Source: Symbiodinium microadriaticum
Taxonomy: Eukaryota > Sar > Dinophyceae > Suessiales > Symbiodiniaceae
DNA length: 64,000 nt
Reading direction: 5' to 3'
Assembly (NCBI GenBank): GCA_001939145.1
Contig: LSRX01000671.1
Span: 233,200 to 297,199, forward strand
The position numbers and the translations under genes were made by a program. The notes under the pieces are model-generated. The model ran no database searches. It was given only the letters and a program-made list of their open reading frames with translations, and was not told the origin of the DNA. The first letter of the stretch is position 1; each line of letters starts with the position of its first letter. Positions 10,201 to 23,800 of the stretch are shown here, one piece after another.

Positions 10201-13200
10201 TAGACTTGAGTCCAATGCGAAAAGAGGAACCACAAAAAAACACTAAAGCAACAAACAAGCCTTAAGCCCTGAAGCACGAAAAGTCCCCCATCGCCTGAAC
10301 TCGTGGAGGGACGTTAGATCGTTTTTGCCCAGGAAATACCGTCAACTCCATCGTGGATGATCGGACTCTTTGGGAGGCAGGGTTCGGGTACTAGGGCTTA
10401 CAGGTTTTGGGTTTCAGGTCTGGCTGCCTGGCCTGGTTGTTTCTAGGTGCTTCCGGAGCATGCCCGAGAGAACTCGTCACGGGACAGCAACTCCAAAAAC
10501 ACGAATCCTGACTAGCGTGCGGCCAATTATGTTCTCCTAGGGTGAAATCCTTGCGGGAGGTCTACTATCCGCCCTTCGTGGCATCAGTGGAAGCAGGCGT
10601 GCTTTCGGGTTCAGGGTTCTCAAGATTTTCTTGTTGGGCTCCTAATCCTAAACCTTCGACCTTGAAACCCCTATAAGGCCTGAACCCTGAAGCCCTGAAA
10701 ACCCCCAAAGCCCTAAATGATCCCGAACCTAAGGTTTGATACCTCTAGCACTTAAGCCCTGTGCCTCAGGTAGCACCTCCAAGTTCGGCGGGTTCTTGTT
10801 CAACAAGCCTGTTCAAGCTGCCGCTGTAAGAGAACTTAGGAGCACCCCTTAACAATCTACATGTCATATATGTATCTACATACCTACCTATCTTCCTACC
10901 TATCTGCTTCTCTATCTTCCTACCTGCCTGCCATTACTTCTCCATCCATCCATCCATCCATCCATCCATCCATCCATCCATCCATCCATCCATCCATCCA
11001 TCCCATCCAGCCATCCATCCGACTATTTTTTCCGTCTGTCCGTCTATCTATCTATCTATCTATCTATCTATCCACCCATCTACGTGCCTACTAGTCTGCC
11101 TCTCCAGTTGTCTATCCATCAATATTTCGGTCTACCTGCCCATGGATCTATATCCTTCGTGTGGTAAATTCAAACTAAATTCCCAAAAAAAGGGGGCTCC
11201 CATGGAGGGTGGCTTTGTTACCGGGGCCTGGTCTCTACTCTGGCTCTTCCGAGCCATCTGCGTTTTTTCGGCCTTGGGGTTTCGACCCCTTTTTGTCCGA
11301 TCATCATCCCTGAACCCCTATAAGGCTTGACACCAGGATGTGACCTGAGATGCCTTTCGGAGCCCTGTCCATGATAAGTAACACCAAGCCCGGGACCTTA
11401 GATCCTAAACCTGAAGCATCCTGAACCTTCCGGAGTCTCTTCAGATCCCTGCGACGCGACTTCGTGAGCTGGGCGGGCGGGGGAAAAGACCTCCAAGCAC
11501 CCTAACATAGAAGCCTCAGGGACCCTAAACCCCAAGCCCTAAACGGTAAGGCCTAGTCTGTGTCACGCCGACCGGTACCTGTTAGACCTCGCCTGGCTTG
11601 TCCGCGTTGTGAGAGCGTAACATAGGAGCCTGAGCAGCGGGTTTAGGGCCTAGGGCTGAGAGTTCCTTCTGAGTATAAGTACAACAACATAGCATGGAAA
11701 TCCACCGAAACCCCCGTTCTCGTTATACAAGGCCCCTACTTACCCTTAGAGCCAATAGGTGTGGAAGGCTTCAAAGGAACCCTAAACCCTTAACCCTACT
11801 TCCGGGAACCCTGAGCTGGGAAGACTTTCTGAGGCTGCCTCCAGGCCATGTGCTCCTACAACCTCGTGAACGGCTGGGCCCTTGAGTTCACGAGGGGTAT
11901 ATAAGAAATTGGGGGTTTCCATAAGGGAGGGGGTGTTAAGAACGGTTTAGGGTCTAGGGTTTAGGGTTTGGGGCTTCCATAAGGGAGGGGGTGTTAAGAA
12001 GTGTTCTTTGAGGCTTGTCATTTTCAACTTGTTTAAGCGGTCTTGTGGTGTGTCTGAATCAGGATTTCATGCTTCGTTTGGCAAAGAGAACGCCGGTTCC
12101 TAACTCGGTTGTTGATGGGTTGTTTTTGTTGTTCTGTAGGGTTTTTGTACACAGACGGTGTATTGCTTAGGGGGTTTAGGGTTCTTCTCTCCAGGTTCAG
12201 CATCGGGACTTCAGGGGGTTTCCCAACCTAGCGAATCCATCTGCGCATGCACTATATAGCAAAGAATGCAAAGAATATAGGTTCTCGGTGTCCAAGAATT
12301 TCCGAAGCTCCCATTATCAGAGTCCATGCCCCGCAAACAGCATTGTTTTCACGATCGTTTTTTCGACATGCTTGAAACCCAAGAAAGTCCCCAAACCACT
12401 CGCTAAAGCTCGAAGCGCTCTCAAGTTCCGATGGGAATTTAAGTTTTCGGGCCTTTCGGGTTTAGGATTGCAAGGCTTTGAAGCTGGAAGCGTCGTCGAT
12501 CCGTAGACCAGTAAATCCAAAAGCACCATAGAACATTAACATACACCCCCCACATCTTAAGCTTCTAGATCGTACAGCCCCAGACCCCGAAAATCCCGCC
12601 GAGGCGTCCATGCTTGCAGCAATCCAGAACCTCACTTGCCTTTGCCTGTTCTCGGTTCGACGTGGGGTGTAGGGATCACGGAGTGGGGCTTTAGGGCTTT
12701 GTAGCGTTGCAGCTCCACTGTTGAGCCTTGCAACGAAGGCTTACTGAAAGGTTTACTACAGGGGTGCCGACCATGTAGTGGAAATGCTAGCAGTACACAG
12801 CAGTCCTGGCATGCTTCCATTAGGTGTTGCTTTCTTAGGTGTGAAGAAAATTGCGGGTCAGGTTGCAGAAGCTATGTGAGCCCGTGGCTTGCCTTTGTTG
12901 CCCCCCCCCCCGCGCGAAACAAGGAGCCCGGCTGCTTAGTGGTTTTCAATCCCATCCGTCTCACTGGATCTCAACCCCGACCCTAAACCCTAAACCCAAA
13001 ACTTCAACCCCTAAAACCAGAAAAGTCCGAAACCCGACTCCTACCTCCGAAGCCCGCGGCCCGAGGCCCTGAACCTTAACCAAGACCCCAGAGAACCCTC
13101 ACAAAGACAAACGCTAAACCCTAAACACTAAATGCTTATTTCTCCGTAGTTTGAGGGCCAGGAAAAGTCGTCAGTCAATCAAGCAAACCTCGCTTGTGGG

Positions 13201-13719
13201 CATAGTTCTCAGCCATGCGAGAGGGAAAAACAGGGAGAAAGCCTTAAACCCTAAGGGAAAAATCCCCAGACCCTAAAGGGAAACGCCCTAAACCCTAAAC
13301 GATCTAGAAGCCTAGGGTCGAAGTTTTTACAGGCGGCACAGCCCTATAATTTAAGGGTATATTCCTTAATTAAGGGGTAATTGGGCTCTCTGGGTACCCG
13401 AAGCCCCAGCAAAGACAAGGACATCTTGCTGACAGACCTCAAGGAGTCCATGAATTACCAGGGTGCTGCAGCTGGGCTTTGAACTTTTACAATGATAACG
13501 GTGACTGAACCCTAAGCCCCAAGAAGCTGTGGGAGTTCAGGTCATGAGCGATTGGTGGGCCCTGCACTCCTTTTCGGCGGCCCAAGGTCCCCACCGGCAG
13601 GGTCGACGGTTTAGGGCTTAGGGCTGGGATAACTTGTCACGATTCCTGTTATTAAGATTTCTGTCAGTATTAAGAATGATACTTGTTCTTGTTGTTGTTG
13701 TGGTGGTTGTTGTTGTTGC

Positions 13720-13755
<36 letters not shown>

Positions 13756-13919
13756 GGTGGTGGTGGTTGTTCTTGTTCTTGTTCTTGTTCTTGTTCTTGT
13801 TGTTCTCGTTCTTGTTCTTGTTCTTGTTTTTGTTCATGTTCTTCTTCTTCTTCTTGTTCCTGTTCTTGTTCTTGTTCTGGTTCTGGTTCTGGTTCTCGTT
13901 GTCGTTGTCGTTGTCGTCG

Positions 13920-13954
<35 letters not shown>

Positions 13955-14782
13955 CCTGCTTGTCTATGTTGTTAGCAACTATATGTGGTTACTCTTGAAA
14001 AAAGAGTTGGGGTTAAGGGTTTTGTCACGAATTTAGGAGTTAGGGTCTCGGTCTATGTGGCCCCTCCTCTAAAGAAGGGTCCTGGTACTAAAAAGAGGTC
14101 AGAAGGGGATTTGCTACGGGATTTTGAGCCGACTAGGCAAATCCGTCCATATTCAGGTCCCTTTGCAGGCTCTGGGCGTCTAGCACTAAATTTGCGGTGT
14201 GGTTTGGTTGATGATATAAATCCTGCATTACCCATAGTAAGGAATTTATATACCACAATTCCCCATAGTTTAGGGTCCTTAGAGGTAATGCAGGATTTAT
14301 AGCATCAACAGTATGAACAGGGGTCAGCGTCGAAGAGCCTAGGGCCCTTGCTTGGCAGGGATTCTCTGGGTGAGAGGCCTCGAAGGGCCTGTCTACACAT
14401 AGTTGTCGTCGCGCCTGTGGAGAAGGAAAGTCTGAAAATAGGCTTGATTCAGCCCTGGCTGGCCTGTGAGCAGCAAAGTTATTTGAGACATTTCTGGCCT
14501 GCTTCGTTCGACGTTGCGCCTGGATTCCGACCGAGTAGAGGAGGGTTGGGGACCGAGGTTGCCCAGGACTACAGTATTGCGGAGTTACTGGCATTCCATG
14601 ATTCAACCCAAAAGCCCTCCGACAACCCGCAGAATCTCTTCGAAACCGTCGTAAGATGCATCCCTCGCAGGCCTCGACATGGAGATGCCAGGCAACAGCA
14701 TCGAGGGCAATCCTCTGAACCAGGCCTCGAGCCAGAGCTGAGTTGGGGATGCATGTTCGTATATATATATATATATATACAT

Positions 14783-14814
<32 letters not shown>

Positions 14815-14815
14815 G

Positions 14816-14847
<32 letters not shown>

Positions 14848-17800
14848 AGCCAGTATATATATATATATATATAAGCCAGAAGTTGCTATTCTGTACCGCC
14901 ACCATTCCTACTCTTCCCCCGCTCGNTATATATATATATATATATATAAGCCAGTATATATATATATATATATATAAGCCAGAAGTTGCTATTCTGTACC
15001 GCCACCATTCCTACTCTTCCCCCGCTCGTTTTCCTCCTTATTCATAGCCTAGAGTTGTCAATTTTTTTCATACAGGCAGGCTGGGTTTCCTTGATTCAAA
15101 GAATAGGCAGACTAAAGGTAAACAAAAGGTAAATGGAAAAGGTAAAGGCAACAAAAAGGCAAAATGAAAAGGCAGAAAAAAGGTAGTCAGAAAGGTAAAA
15201 GGCAAAACAAAGGCAAAAGAAAGGCAAACTGCCATAACTGGAGGCACACAGAAAGGTGACATGATAGGCAGGAAAAAGGCAGAACAAAGGCAGAAAAAAG
15301 GCAGAACAAAGGCAGAAAAAAAGGCAGAAACAAGGTAACAAAAGTGATAGCCCCATACCACAGCCGCAATTTCTTTATTTTGCATTTGGTGTTGCCTTTA
15401 CTTTGCCTTTGGTCTTGCCTTTATTTTGCCTTCATTTTGCCTTTCCCGAATGGAAGCGATCTGCCTTTTTTCTGCCTTTACCTTTTGCATCTGCCTTTCC
15501 GGTTACCTTTATTCTGCCTTTCATTTAAATATTGAAAAACAGCCCCCGACTGATGGAAAAAATTGACAAGCCTAGAGCCCTAGCCTTCTGTCAAGGATTA
15601 GTAGACGCTGCAGATCTGCAGGGGAGAGGAGGATCAGTGTTTGGCAGCTTGCTGGCCCTGAATTCTCCGGGTAGCAGCATCTGCTGTGGAACCTACACCG
15701 TAAGCTCCATTAGACAATCGTGTTTTTTGGTACTTGCGTGTTTGGCCCTGTTCCGCGCAAGGCATCTGAGTTGTGGGGAGCTTCACTTCGTGTCACGCCG
15801 ACCTGCACAAACCCTAAACTCTAAACCCTAAACCCCCTACAGTAAACCCTAAACCCTAATCCCTAAACCCTAAACTCTAAACCTAAACCCCCTACAGTAA
15901 ACCCAAAAACCGGACCTCGCCTGGCTTCCCCGAGCTGTGATTTGCGCAAACCCCATTGCACACCATCTGGGGCCAGCTGAACTCCCTCCACAATGCCCAC
16001 AAAGCGGAACCGTGAGGTCCTATAGGTCCTAGGGGAAACCCATGAGCTAGCGAGGATGCTATACGGGCCTCCATGAAGAGTGTTTTGGGATATCTTTGAT
16101 TTTTTATATCCGAACGAAAACCGGGGCTATATGAATAAGAGTAAAGGGATACTAACTATTCAGACTCCTATGTTGCACACCCCCAAGCTTCGGGGCTCGC
16201 TAGACTTAGAAGTTATAACGACTTCTATACTCTATCTATCTGTCTATCTATCTATCTATCTATCTATCTATCCATATATATATATATGTATGTACTATAT
16301 TTTTTACACACACACACATACAGGGTTGGAAACAGGATTGGAGAGCGTCAAAACAAGCAGCGCGAGGACGGGGTCTGGTCTGATTGAGGATTTCCCCCCC
16401 TCCCCCCCTCGAACCCACTCTCCCTACATCCTCGACACTAGATTTCAAGCCACCATGGGCACAGATAGCAGGCCGAAAATCCCGACACCCTAAACCCTAA
16501 GCAGCAGGCATACTTCACGCCGAACAACACGGCGGAGCTTTCCATGGAGAAGCTCCAGGACATGGCGGCGCGGATCTTGATTGGTGTCGCAGCATGGTTG
16601 CATCGTAGTTTCAAGCTGTCTTTTTAGCCTCTGGATTGAGGACCCTGCTCTGGATCAAAGGAGCGACCTCTGTTGTCTGAAGGACCCTAAATAAATCAAG
16701 CATCTCCGAGTCTCTAAGAATCCGAAATGATACATATTTGTAAAAATTTATACGTGTGTATACAGATATATACACACATGTGTTTATAGTGGAGGTTTGA
16801 ACATAAGTCGTCAAGTATCCACTTGGCATGCCTATATAGCTATGCTATGATACCCTTCCACAACCCGTTTTTGTCTTGTATCATAAAGACTCTATCAAAC
16901 CCATATGCAACTCTACAATCCGCCTAGTAAGCCCCCATAAAGGATCCCTGTTGCAGTTGTGAAGGCCCCTTCTTAGGTGCGCTATGGGCTTATGGAGCGC
17001 CCCGCCTGCACGCCCGCCGCCGGTGGCTGTCACAAGGAGGATCCGCTTCAGTGGGTTTAGGGGTTGAAGGGTTTGGGGTTTAGGGTTAGTGGGTTTAGGG
17101 GTTGAAGGGTTTGGGGTTCAGGGTTTAGAGTTTAGAAAAAAAGGCAAGGTACCCTAAACCTTGAACCCTAAACTCCTAAACCCTTAAGCCTTAAAGAGCT
17201 TAGAGTGTTCAGGATGTGGTGGTCAAGGCTTTAGGGCTTCACGGGCTTCGGTCGCAAGTGTGTAGGCATTGAGGGTTTCTGGCTTTGAGCTGTTGGGTTG
17301 GGTTGCAGTTGAGTTGAGCCTCAAGGTGTCATGTGTGGATGAGGCTTTGGGTTTCTGGGTCAGCTTCTGTCTTCAACTTCTCCGCCTGCACACTTCGTGT
17401 GCTCACTGCGTCTTGTGCATGAAGCCTGAAGCAACCCTAAACCCTAAACCCCCTTCTCCTTTCCCGGCTTGCCCCTCACTCTCCTCTCTGGGAAGGGCTG
17501 GCCCCACTGCGAGGTGGAGTTTCAGGGCTTGGGGGCATTGAATGTTTGTTTCATGTCGCTTCAGCTCCTAGATCAATTTATCACGTGGTACCATTACTGT
17601 ACGAGTTAGGCGCCCTAAATTACGCCCCCCCTCCCTTCCGCCTAAACTCGAAAAGTCTAAAATTCAAATCCGACGGCTCTAAGCAAAGAAAACTAGACAG
17701 TGGCTGTAATTTCCAAAACGAACATGCAAGCTCCGCCAGATATACGACCTGGTGTCGACTTCCGAGGCACACAAGGAGACGACTGCATTGGTTGGCGTGT

Positions 17801-20800
17801 AGGTTTTGGGTTCCGAACACCCCTAACCTCTTATGGCCCCTAAGTCAAAGGAACATACCGGCTTCCAGCAGTTTAGGTGAAGTGCAATCCCTGAGCTCCA
17901 TGCCAGTTTGCCTCTCTTTGGCCGCCAGTTGTCTGGACCGCCAGAATTTTCTGGAGCTTCCATAGTCGTGACTGTGAAGTATCCTGCTAGTGTTGAGATC
18001 TCGTGGAGTGCAACATCACGGCCCCGTGCAGAACCTCCATTCAGCTTTTCCGGAGTGTATAAATTAAAGTGCATATTTCCTTATTTCGTGCGTGATGTCC
18101 TTTCATTGCAGCTTCCAGCGGCACCCCACAACACAAAGATGCCATGAAGTGATGCATCGAAGGCAATGACGCTCACTGAGCTCTTCTGCTGCCAAGGCTC
18201 AAAGAGACTCGAGGACCCTTGCCACGCTCGCTTTCTTAAATCAGCAGGATGTCCGGCGTCCCTCTGGCTGTCGAATCCGGCGCCCCTCTCGCTGTCGAAA
18301 CCAAAGACAACGAGCCACGAACGCTCGTGTCTCGTCGGGGTGTTTCACTGGGAGGCACTGTGGTCACCATGTTGAACGCCTCTTGTCAACGTAACGAGTT
18401 TGTAATACTTTTGGTATGTAAGGTTCATTATTCCCTAAACCCTAAACCCTAAACCGTATTCATAATACATTGAAAGGAGCCTGTGAGATGCATCCTTGTA
18501 TCTTTCCTTCCTTAGCACGTGCCCAGGTCTTCGTCGGAGGCGGCAGCGTAGTCTTGCCGTATGCCTTCCGCCTCTCGGGCTGGCTTTTCGTTCCGTTGCT
18601 GCTGGCGGTTGGCGTTCTGATGGGCCGGATCCTCGGAACCGGATCACGGACATGCGTTTTGGGGTTAAAAAGTTGACACAGCAAATTTTGTCTCCAAGGT
18701 TTTACTCTTTGGATCATGGGCTTCCTCTTGGAGGCGGTAGACGATCAGGCAGAGCAGATGGGCGTTCCGCGCTCTCAACGTGACTGGGGCTTCATCGGCT
18801 ATGCTGCATTCGGGAACGTCGGTCGACTGCTCTTCGCTGGCTGCATGTTTTTCGACCTCACCGGCGGGGCGTTGGTTCTGGTCAGCATCGTCATTGAGCA
18901 GCTTCCCTTTTTGCTACCCTTCAGGCACAATGTGACGGCCCTTCTTTCCTGTGTGTTGGCCTTCAGCTGCTGCCTGCTTCCCAAGAGGTTCTTCTCGATA
19001 ATGGCCGTGCTGGGTATGTCCTCCCAGGTCATGCTAATCCTTGGGCTCGTGATCACCGGTGTGGAGTTGACTTCGCTGAATGAGGTTGCGACGGATCAGA
19101 CAGCTCTGAAAGCAGCGGGCGTGCCATCTGCCTTTGGCATTGCCCTTCTCTGCTTCCTGGCACACAGCGAAGCTCCTCTCATCTACCAGATGATGGAGGA
19201 CCGCAAACAGTGGACAAAGGCCGTGATCTACAGTATGACGCTCACGGAGGCTTTCCTGCTGACCTTCGGAGCCTTGGTCTGGCAGTTGCGGGGTTCTCTA
19301 TTTAGACTTATAGATTGCAGGCTTACTGGGCAGCTTAGGAGCACTTGGGTATGGCTTCTTCGGTGGCAGTGTTGCGCAGTCCATCGCAGACAACATCGGG
19401 CGCGATTTGGAGCTTCAGGTGCTGCCCGGCGGCTTAAACGTGCTCTTGGGTGCCATTACAATCCTTGGCCTCAGCACGAAGCAGCTGGTGACATTGCCGT
19501 TGCTCCTCGATGCCACCACCGACTTGTTCGGAGAACGGCTCCAATGGAAAGGTCAGCTGCTGATGAAGGCACTTGATATGGTAAGGAAGGAAGGTATATG
19601 GGTGTGTGGACATACATGTAGAGACCCACCGACCGTCGATCAGGCAGCGCGTTTCGTTGTGTTCTGGTGAGTGTTGTGGCATTGTCAGGCCATCATCCTG
19701 GGCCTCTCGGGCATTGTTGTCGTGCTTCTCAAGGATGCCGTTGCTTTCATTGGCGATTTGGTGGGCATCCTGCCGGCGAATGGCGTTTGCGTCATCTTTC
19801 CTTGCGCCGCCCTGCTGCAGATGTACGGGCATGAGATGCGTACATGGCAGCGCATTGGTGTTCGAGCCTTGGTCATTCTATTTAGTTTGTACAGTGTTTT
19901 CGGATCACTGTCTACTATTCGGGAGCGGCTTGCCATGTAAAGACGGCTTGAAAGCTTGCCAACCGTAAATAATTTCAGGGCCTTAAGAGCTCATACAGCT
20001 TCAAGCTGCCATCCACGAATTCATGGCATATGTACAGGGCCATGGCATGAGGAGAGTTTAAAGCACATGTACAGCGCCACTGCATGAGGAGAGCTGTTGC
20101 CGGTCTGTACTTCGATAGCAGCAGCCGACATGCATCAAGCGAGCTCCAGGAAGATGTGAAGGGAGAAAACCCTAGTCTATAGAGCCGCATTCAAGGCCCA
20201 TGTTATATGATTGTTATATGTCCAGCCTCCTCCCAGAATACTTTGACCGATAGGTGCGCAAGCTCAAGCGGCGGCCCCAGCTGCTTCGGTAAGAGCTGTC
20301 CAATTACAGCTGGAGCTGGCCTTTCAGCTGTTCGGAGTTGGGGAGGGAGAAGCCCTGTGCCTGTCAGGAGGCAGTTTAGGCTAAGGGCTTGCGGCAAGTC
20401 GTTTCGGGAAAGTCTAAGCGCTCAACAGCACCAGAATTTCGCGGGGGGGGGGGGGGTTAAGACACCTAGTGTTGCTTCCGATCATTTTGAGCCGACCTGC
20501 GGCCTGTCTCCTTGGCACACGGCACACCCTGGGCCGCTGCTAGGCATCTGAACCAGAGGCCCAATGACTGGGTTCTTGCTAAAGGGTTTTTTTAAGTTAC
20601 CATAATAGGGATCTATAGTAAATAATATGGTTTCCTTGTTATGGTAACTTAAATTAAATCCCCTAACAAGAACCCAGATGAAGGAAAGCAGCTGAGCTCC
20701 CTACCTGCTAAGCGCTGGGCCTTACGAAGCCTCGTTGCACCAGAGACCCTGAACTAAGGGATATAAGAAAGTCTGGGGATAGATTTCGCCTGGATCCTGA

Positions 20801-23800
20801 CCACATGAGGCAGGGTTTTTAGGGGTTAGGGTTTTAGGGTTTTAGGGATCAAGCGGGTGCACAAGCCCTGACGCAAAAAGGGTTATAGGGTTTAGGATAG
20901 GGGGTTTTGAGCATAGTAAACTCCTCGCTCAAAGTCTGCACGGGAAGAGGAGCTGGCAACGAAGATCGTGGCGGACTCGGCACCTTGTCGACAGAAACGG
21001 GTGTGGGTAAAACGGTGTGTACTTTGCAGGGTCTTAGGGGTTGTTAGGGGGTTTGGGGCTTAAGGGATTGGTGTTGAGGGGCCTTTCATGGCCGAAAGGC
21101 CTGCTTTCGGTTTGTTATGGGCAACTAGTATATAGTTGCCAGGTGTCTTTACGGATGTCCTGCAACCTATGGGTCTGTTTGGGGGAAACTACAGGGCTCC
21201 GACACCCCAAATGACAAATTCTCGGTGAAATTTTGGGAGTGGCTTTACCGTCCCTCCTGGTCTTCTAGAGGTGCCTATGTTCATACGAGACCATCTCAAT
21301 GTTCCCAAACGACAAGTATTTCCAATAAATGCCTAAAAACCTAAACCTTTATGTAAAGGCTGTTGAAAGCCCGAAGGAACACTTCTAACGTAGGCTTCCA
21401 GCAGTCCACATCTCGCCTGCTTGTCCTCTGCAGGGCCAGACCAGAAGTCGAGGGTTTAAGGTGGAAGACCCCCGTCCTGCGGTAAGCCCCGAACCCTTCT
21501 AGTGGAAGTCTTGTAGACTTCCCTATACATCCCTAGAGGGGGCTTCCTCATGGAAGTCTTAAAGCGACCCGGCCCTACATGCTGAAGAGGCTCGAGGGAA
21601 TCCAAAGACTGGGGGTCCAAGGCGCCGGGGTGGAAAGCTTAAGTCGAAGGCCCACTGCGAAGGGCTCAAGACCTGAACCAACAAAAACGTGTAAGTCCAT
21701 TGGTTGTTCAATATGCTTTTATATGATTTTTTAGGCGAAAAGGAGGAGCCCGCTAGGGTTCAAACATATTTTGGGCCTAATCTAGTTCTTCATAGCATAC
21801 TCTGGCCCGGCACACACGAAACATCGTAGGAGTTCGGAGATAGTTTCAGGACTTGGTCCCCATTCCTCCCGCAACCTCACCCCCACGTGGCGTACCCTGA
21901 ACCCCAAACCCTAAACCGTGAACTGAAGCTCCCCAAATCCCGACAAGTCAACCGAAAGCCCTGCCTACATCCGTCATCGCAGCAAGACCTAAATCGAAGA
22001 AGCCAGCTCTCAAGCAGCCTAAAAGAAGTCGCCCGGAAATAGCAAAACATGCCTAAGGCACCGAGAGCACTTCGGGGCAGGAGAGTGATATCTATGCGAT
22101 GTAGGCACCCCAATAATTGAAACCTACTGCTTTTAATCCCTTCGCAGCCGCGCTGAAATACCGCGTGGAGTCGTTTTCAATCCCTGGAGGCGGTCCCGAC
22201 ATCATCTAGAAGCTAGGTGGAACCGTCTGCCAACCTACAGGTCATGTTGCTGAAGAATGAGCACCTCTGGTCGCATCATGCTTCCAATGTTCGGTGTTGG
22301 GACGGTTTGTCCGCGATATGTCTTGTTCAGAATCTTCTGGCTGTAGCGTGGAGTACAGTCTTCGAGTACATATCCCAAGAAAGCCGGTGCAGGAACGCCC
22401 CGGTGTGCCGCTATGGCTAGACTATGTTGCAGTCTTGGATGTGGAGTCGTTGTGGTTTCGAGTCTGGGGTGTGGCCAAGAGATGGTTAGGGTTAGGGTGG
22501 GTTTGCGAGATATGCCGTCATTGTTGAAGCACACCCCGGATGAAACCAGAGATCGAACCCACTAGAAAGAGCTAAGCCCTAAACTGAGAAGTATAAATAA
22601 AACCCTTCAGGCAATACCAACCCTGATCCTCCCTTTGGGTTCTAGGATGAGTGTTTTGTGGTTTGTGGCCCCAGGTTGTAGACACTAAACTTATACGGAT
22701 CCCCCCGCTCTCCTCGAAACTCATAAAGTTGCAAAGACAAGGCTTGGAGTCAGTTGAGGAGCTCAATTTCAGGTAGGGACCATGGCAAAGAAAGCCTATT
22801 CTCTGCTTAATGTTAGTTCCGTAACATCCCTCCAAGAAACCTGCATAGAGTACCGCCCTGTCGCCATCTGTCGCCTGAAAATCATTCTCTGGAAATACCT
22901 TATCCTTATAACCCTTAACTAGTGGCTCGCAGGAACGACGTTCTGCCTTTCGCAGAGGGTCTGCAAACGATGCTGGGACATATCGGAGTTGTGTTGTGCT
23001 CTATTTGTTGGATCGAGGGCTTAGGATAGGACTCTGAGGTTAAGGCTGCGTATAGTGACGCTTCTCCAGCATTCGAAAAGTTTTGAAGGTGAACTAATGA
23101 GTTGAACTGTCAGCTATCTCTTCACACGCCCGTTGCTCAGGATAGCCCTGCTGGGGTCAGTGTGCAACGCGTCGAACGATGTGGAAGCCATGCTGGCCAC
23201 GCTGCTTGGGCCAAGTGGAAGGTACTCCAACGCTTTGGGCATAAACCCTAAACCCAAAGTCACTCTGCATTCTGGGTTTGTAGGTAGGGGGTGGGGGAAC
23301 ACGCAAAGGCAAAACACAACCCAGAACTGCTGAAGCAGTGCTGATTAAGCTATGCTTCTTCTAGATGGTAGGCCACGGAAGCTCTGGAGCCTCCAGCCGT
23401 ATGGGCTCTCATAGGTGATGTCGGGTTTCTTAATACGGGGCCTAACTAGGGCTCCGCAATTTGGCTTTCCCTTAAATTCGGGGGGTCCTTTTCTAGCACA
23501 AAGCCCTTTACCTCCAAAGCTTGTTCCTGCAGTACTGGTACAGCAATACATAGCCTTGCCTACGCTGCTGCATTGGCTCCAGAATGAAAACAACCGGGAG
23601 TTCTGCTTGTCACACTGGGTTATCAGCCGTAGCTTTACGCGCCGTCAACCACGCCTGGCGTGTCCGAGTTGTCAGAGCGTAGACGGTACGCTTAACTTTA
23701 CCTTTGCTGTACAACTTTCGTTTATCTTTTAGCCGTAGGGTCGATTTCACTTCAACTAACTTGCGAACCGAGAGACCTCACGGCTGAAACGACTTGCGAG

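Noticed and set aside
10942..11075. CRISPR-like regular repeats
   Set aside because: Simple tetranucleotide microsatellite with no spacers; the genome is eukaryotic.
13634..14036. Val/Leu/Phe-rich ORFs
   Set aside because: GTT/GTTCTT microsatellite.
18190..18212. GGCTCAAAG upstream of the transporter as a possible spliced-leader relic
   Set aside because: Only about nine bases resemble the leader and the rest does not match.
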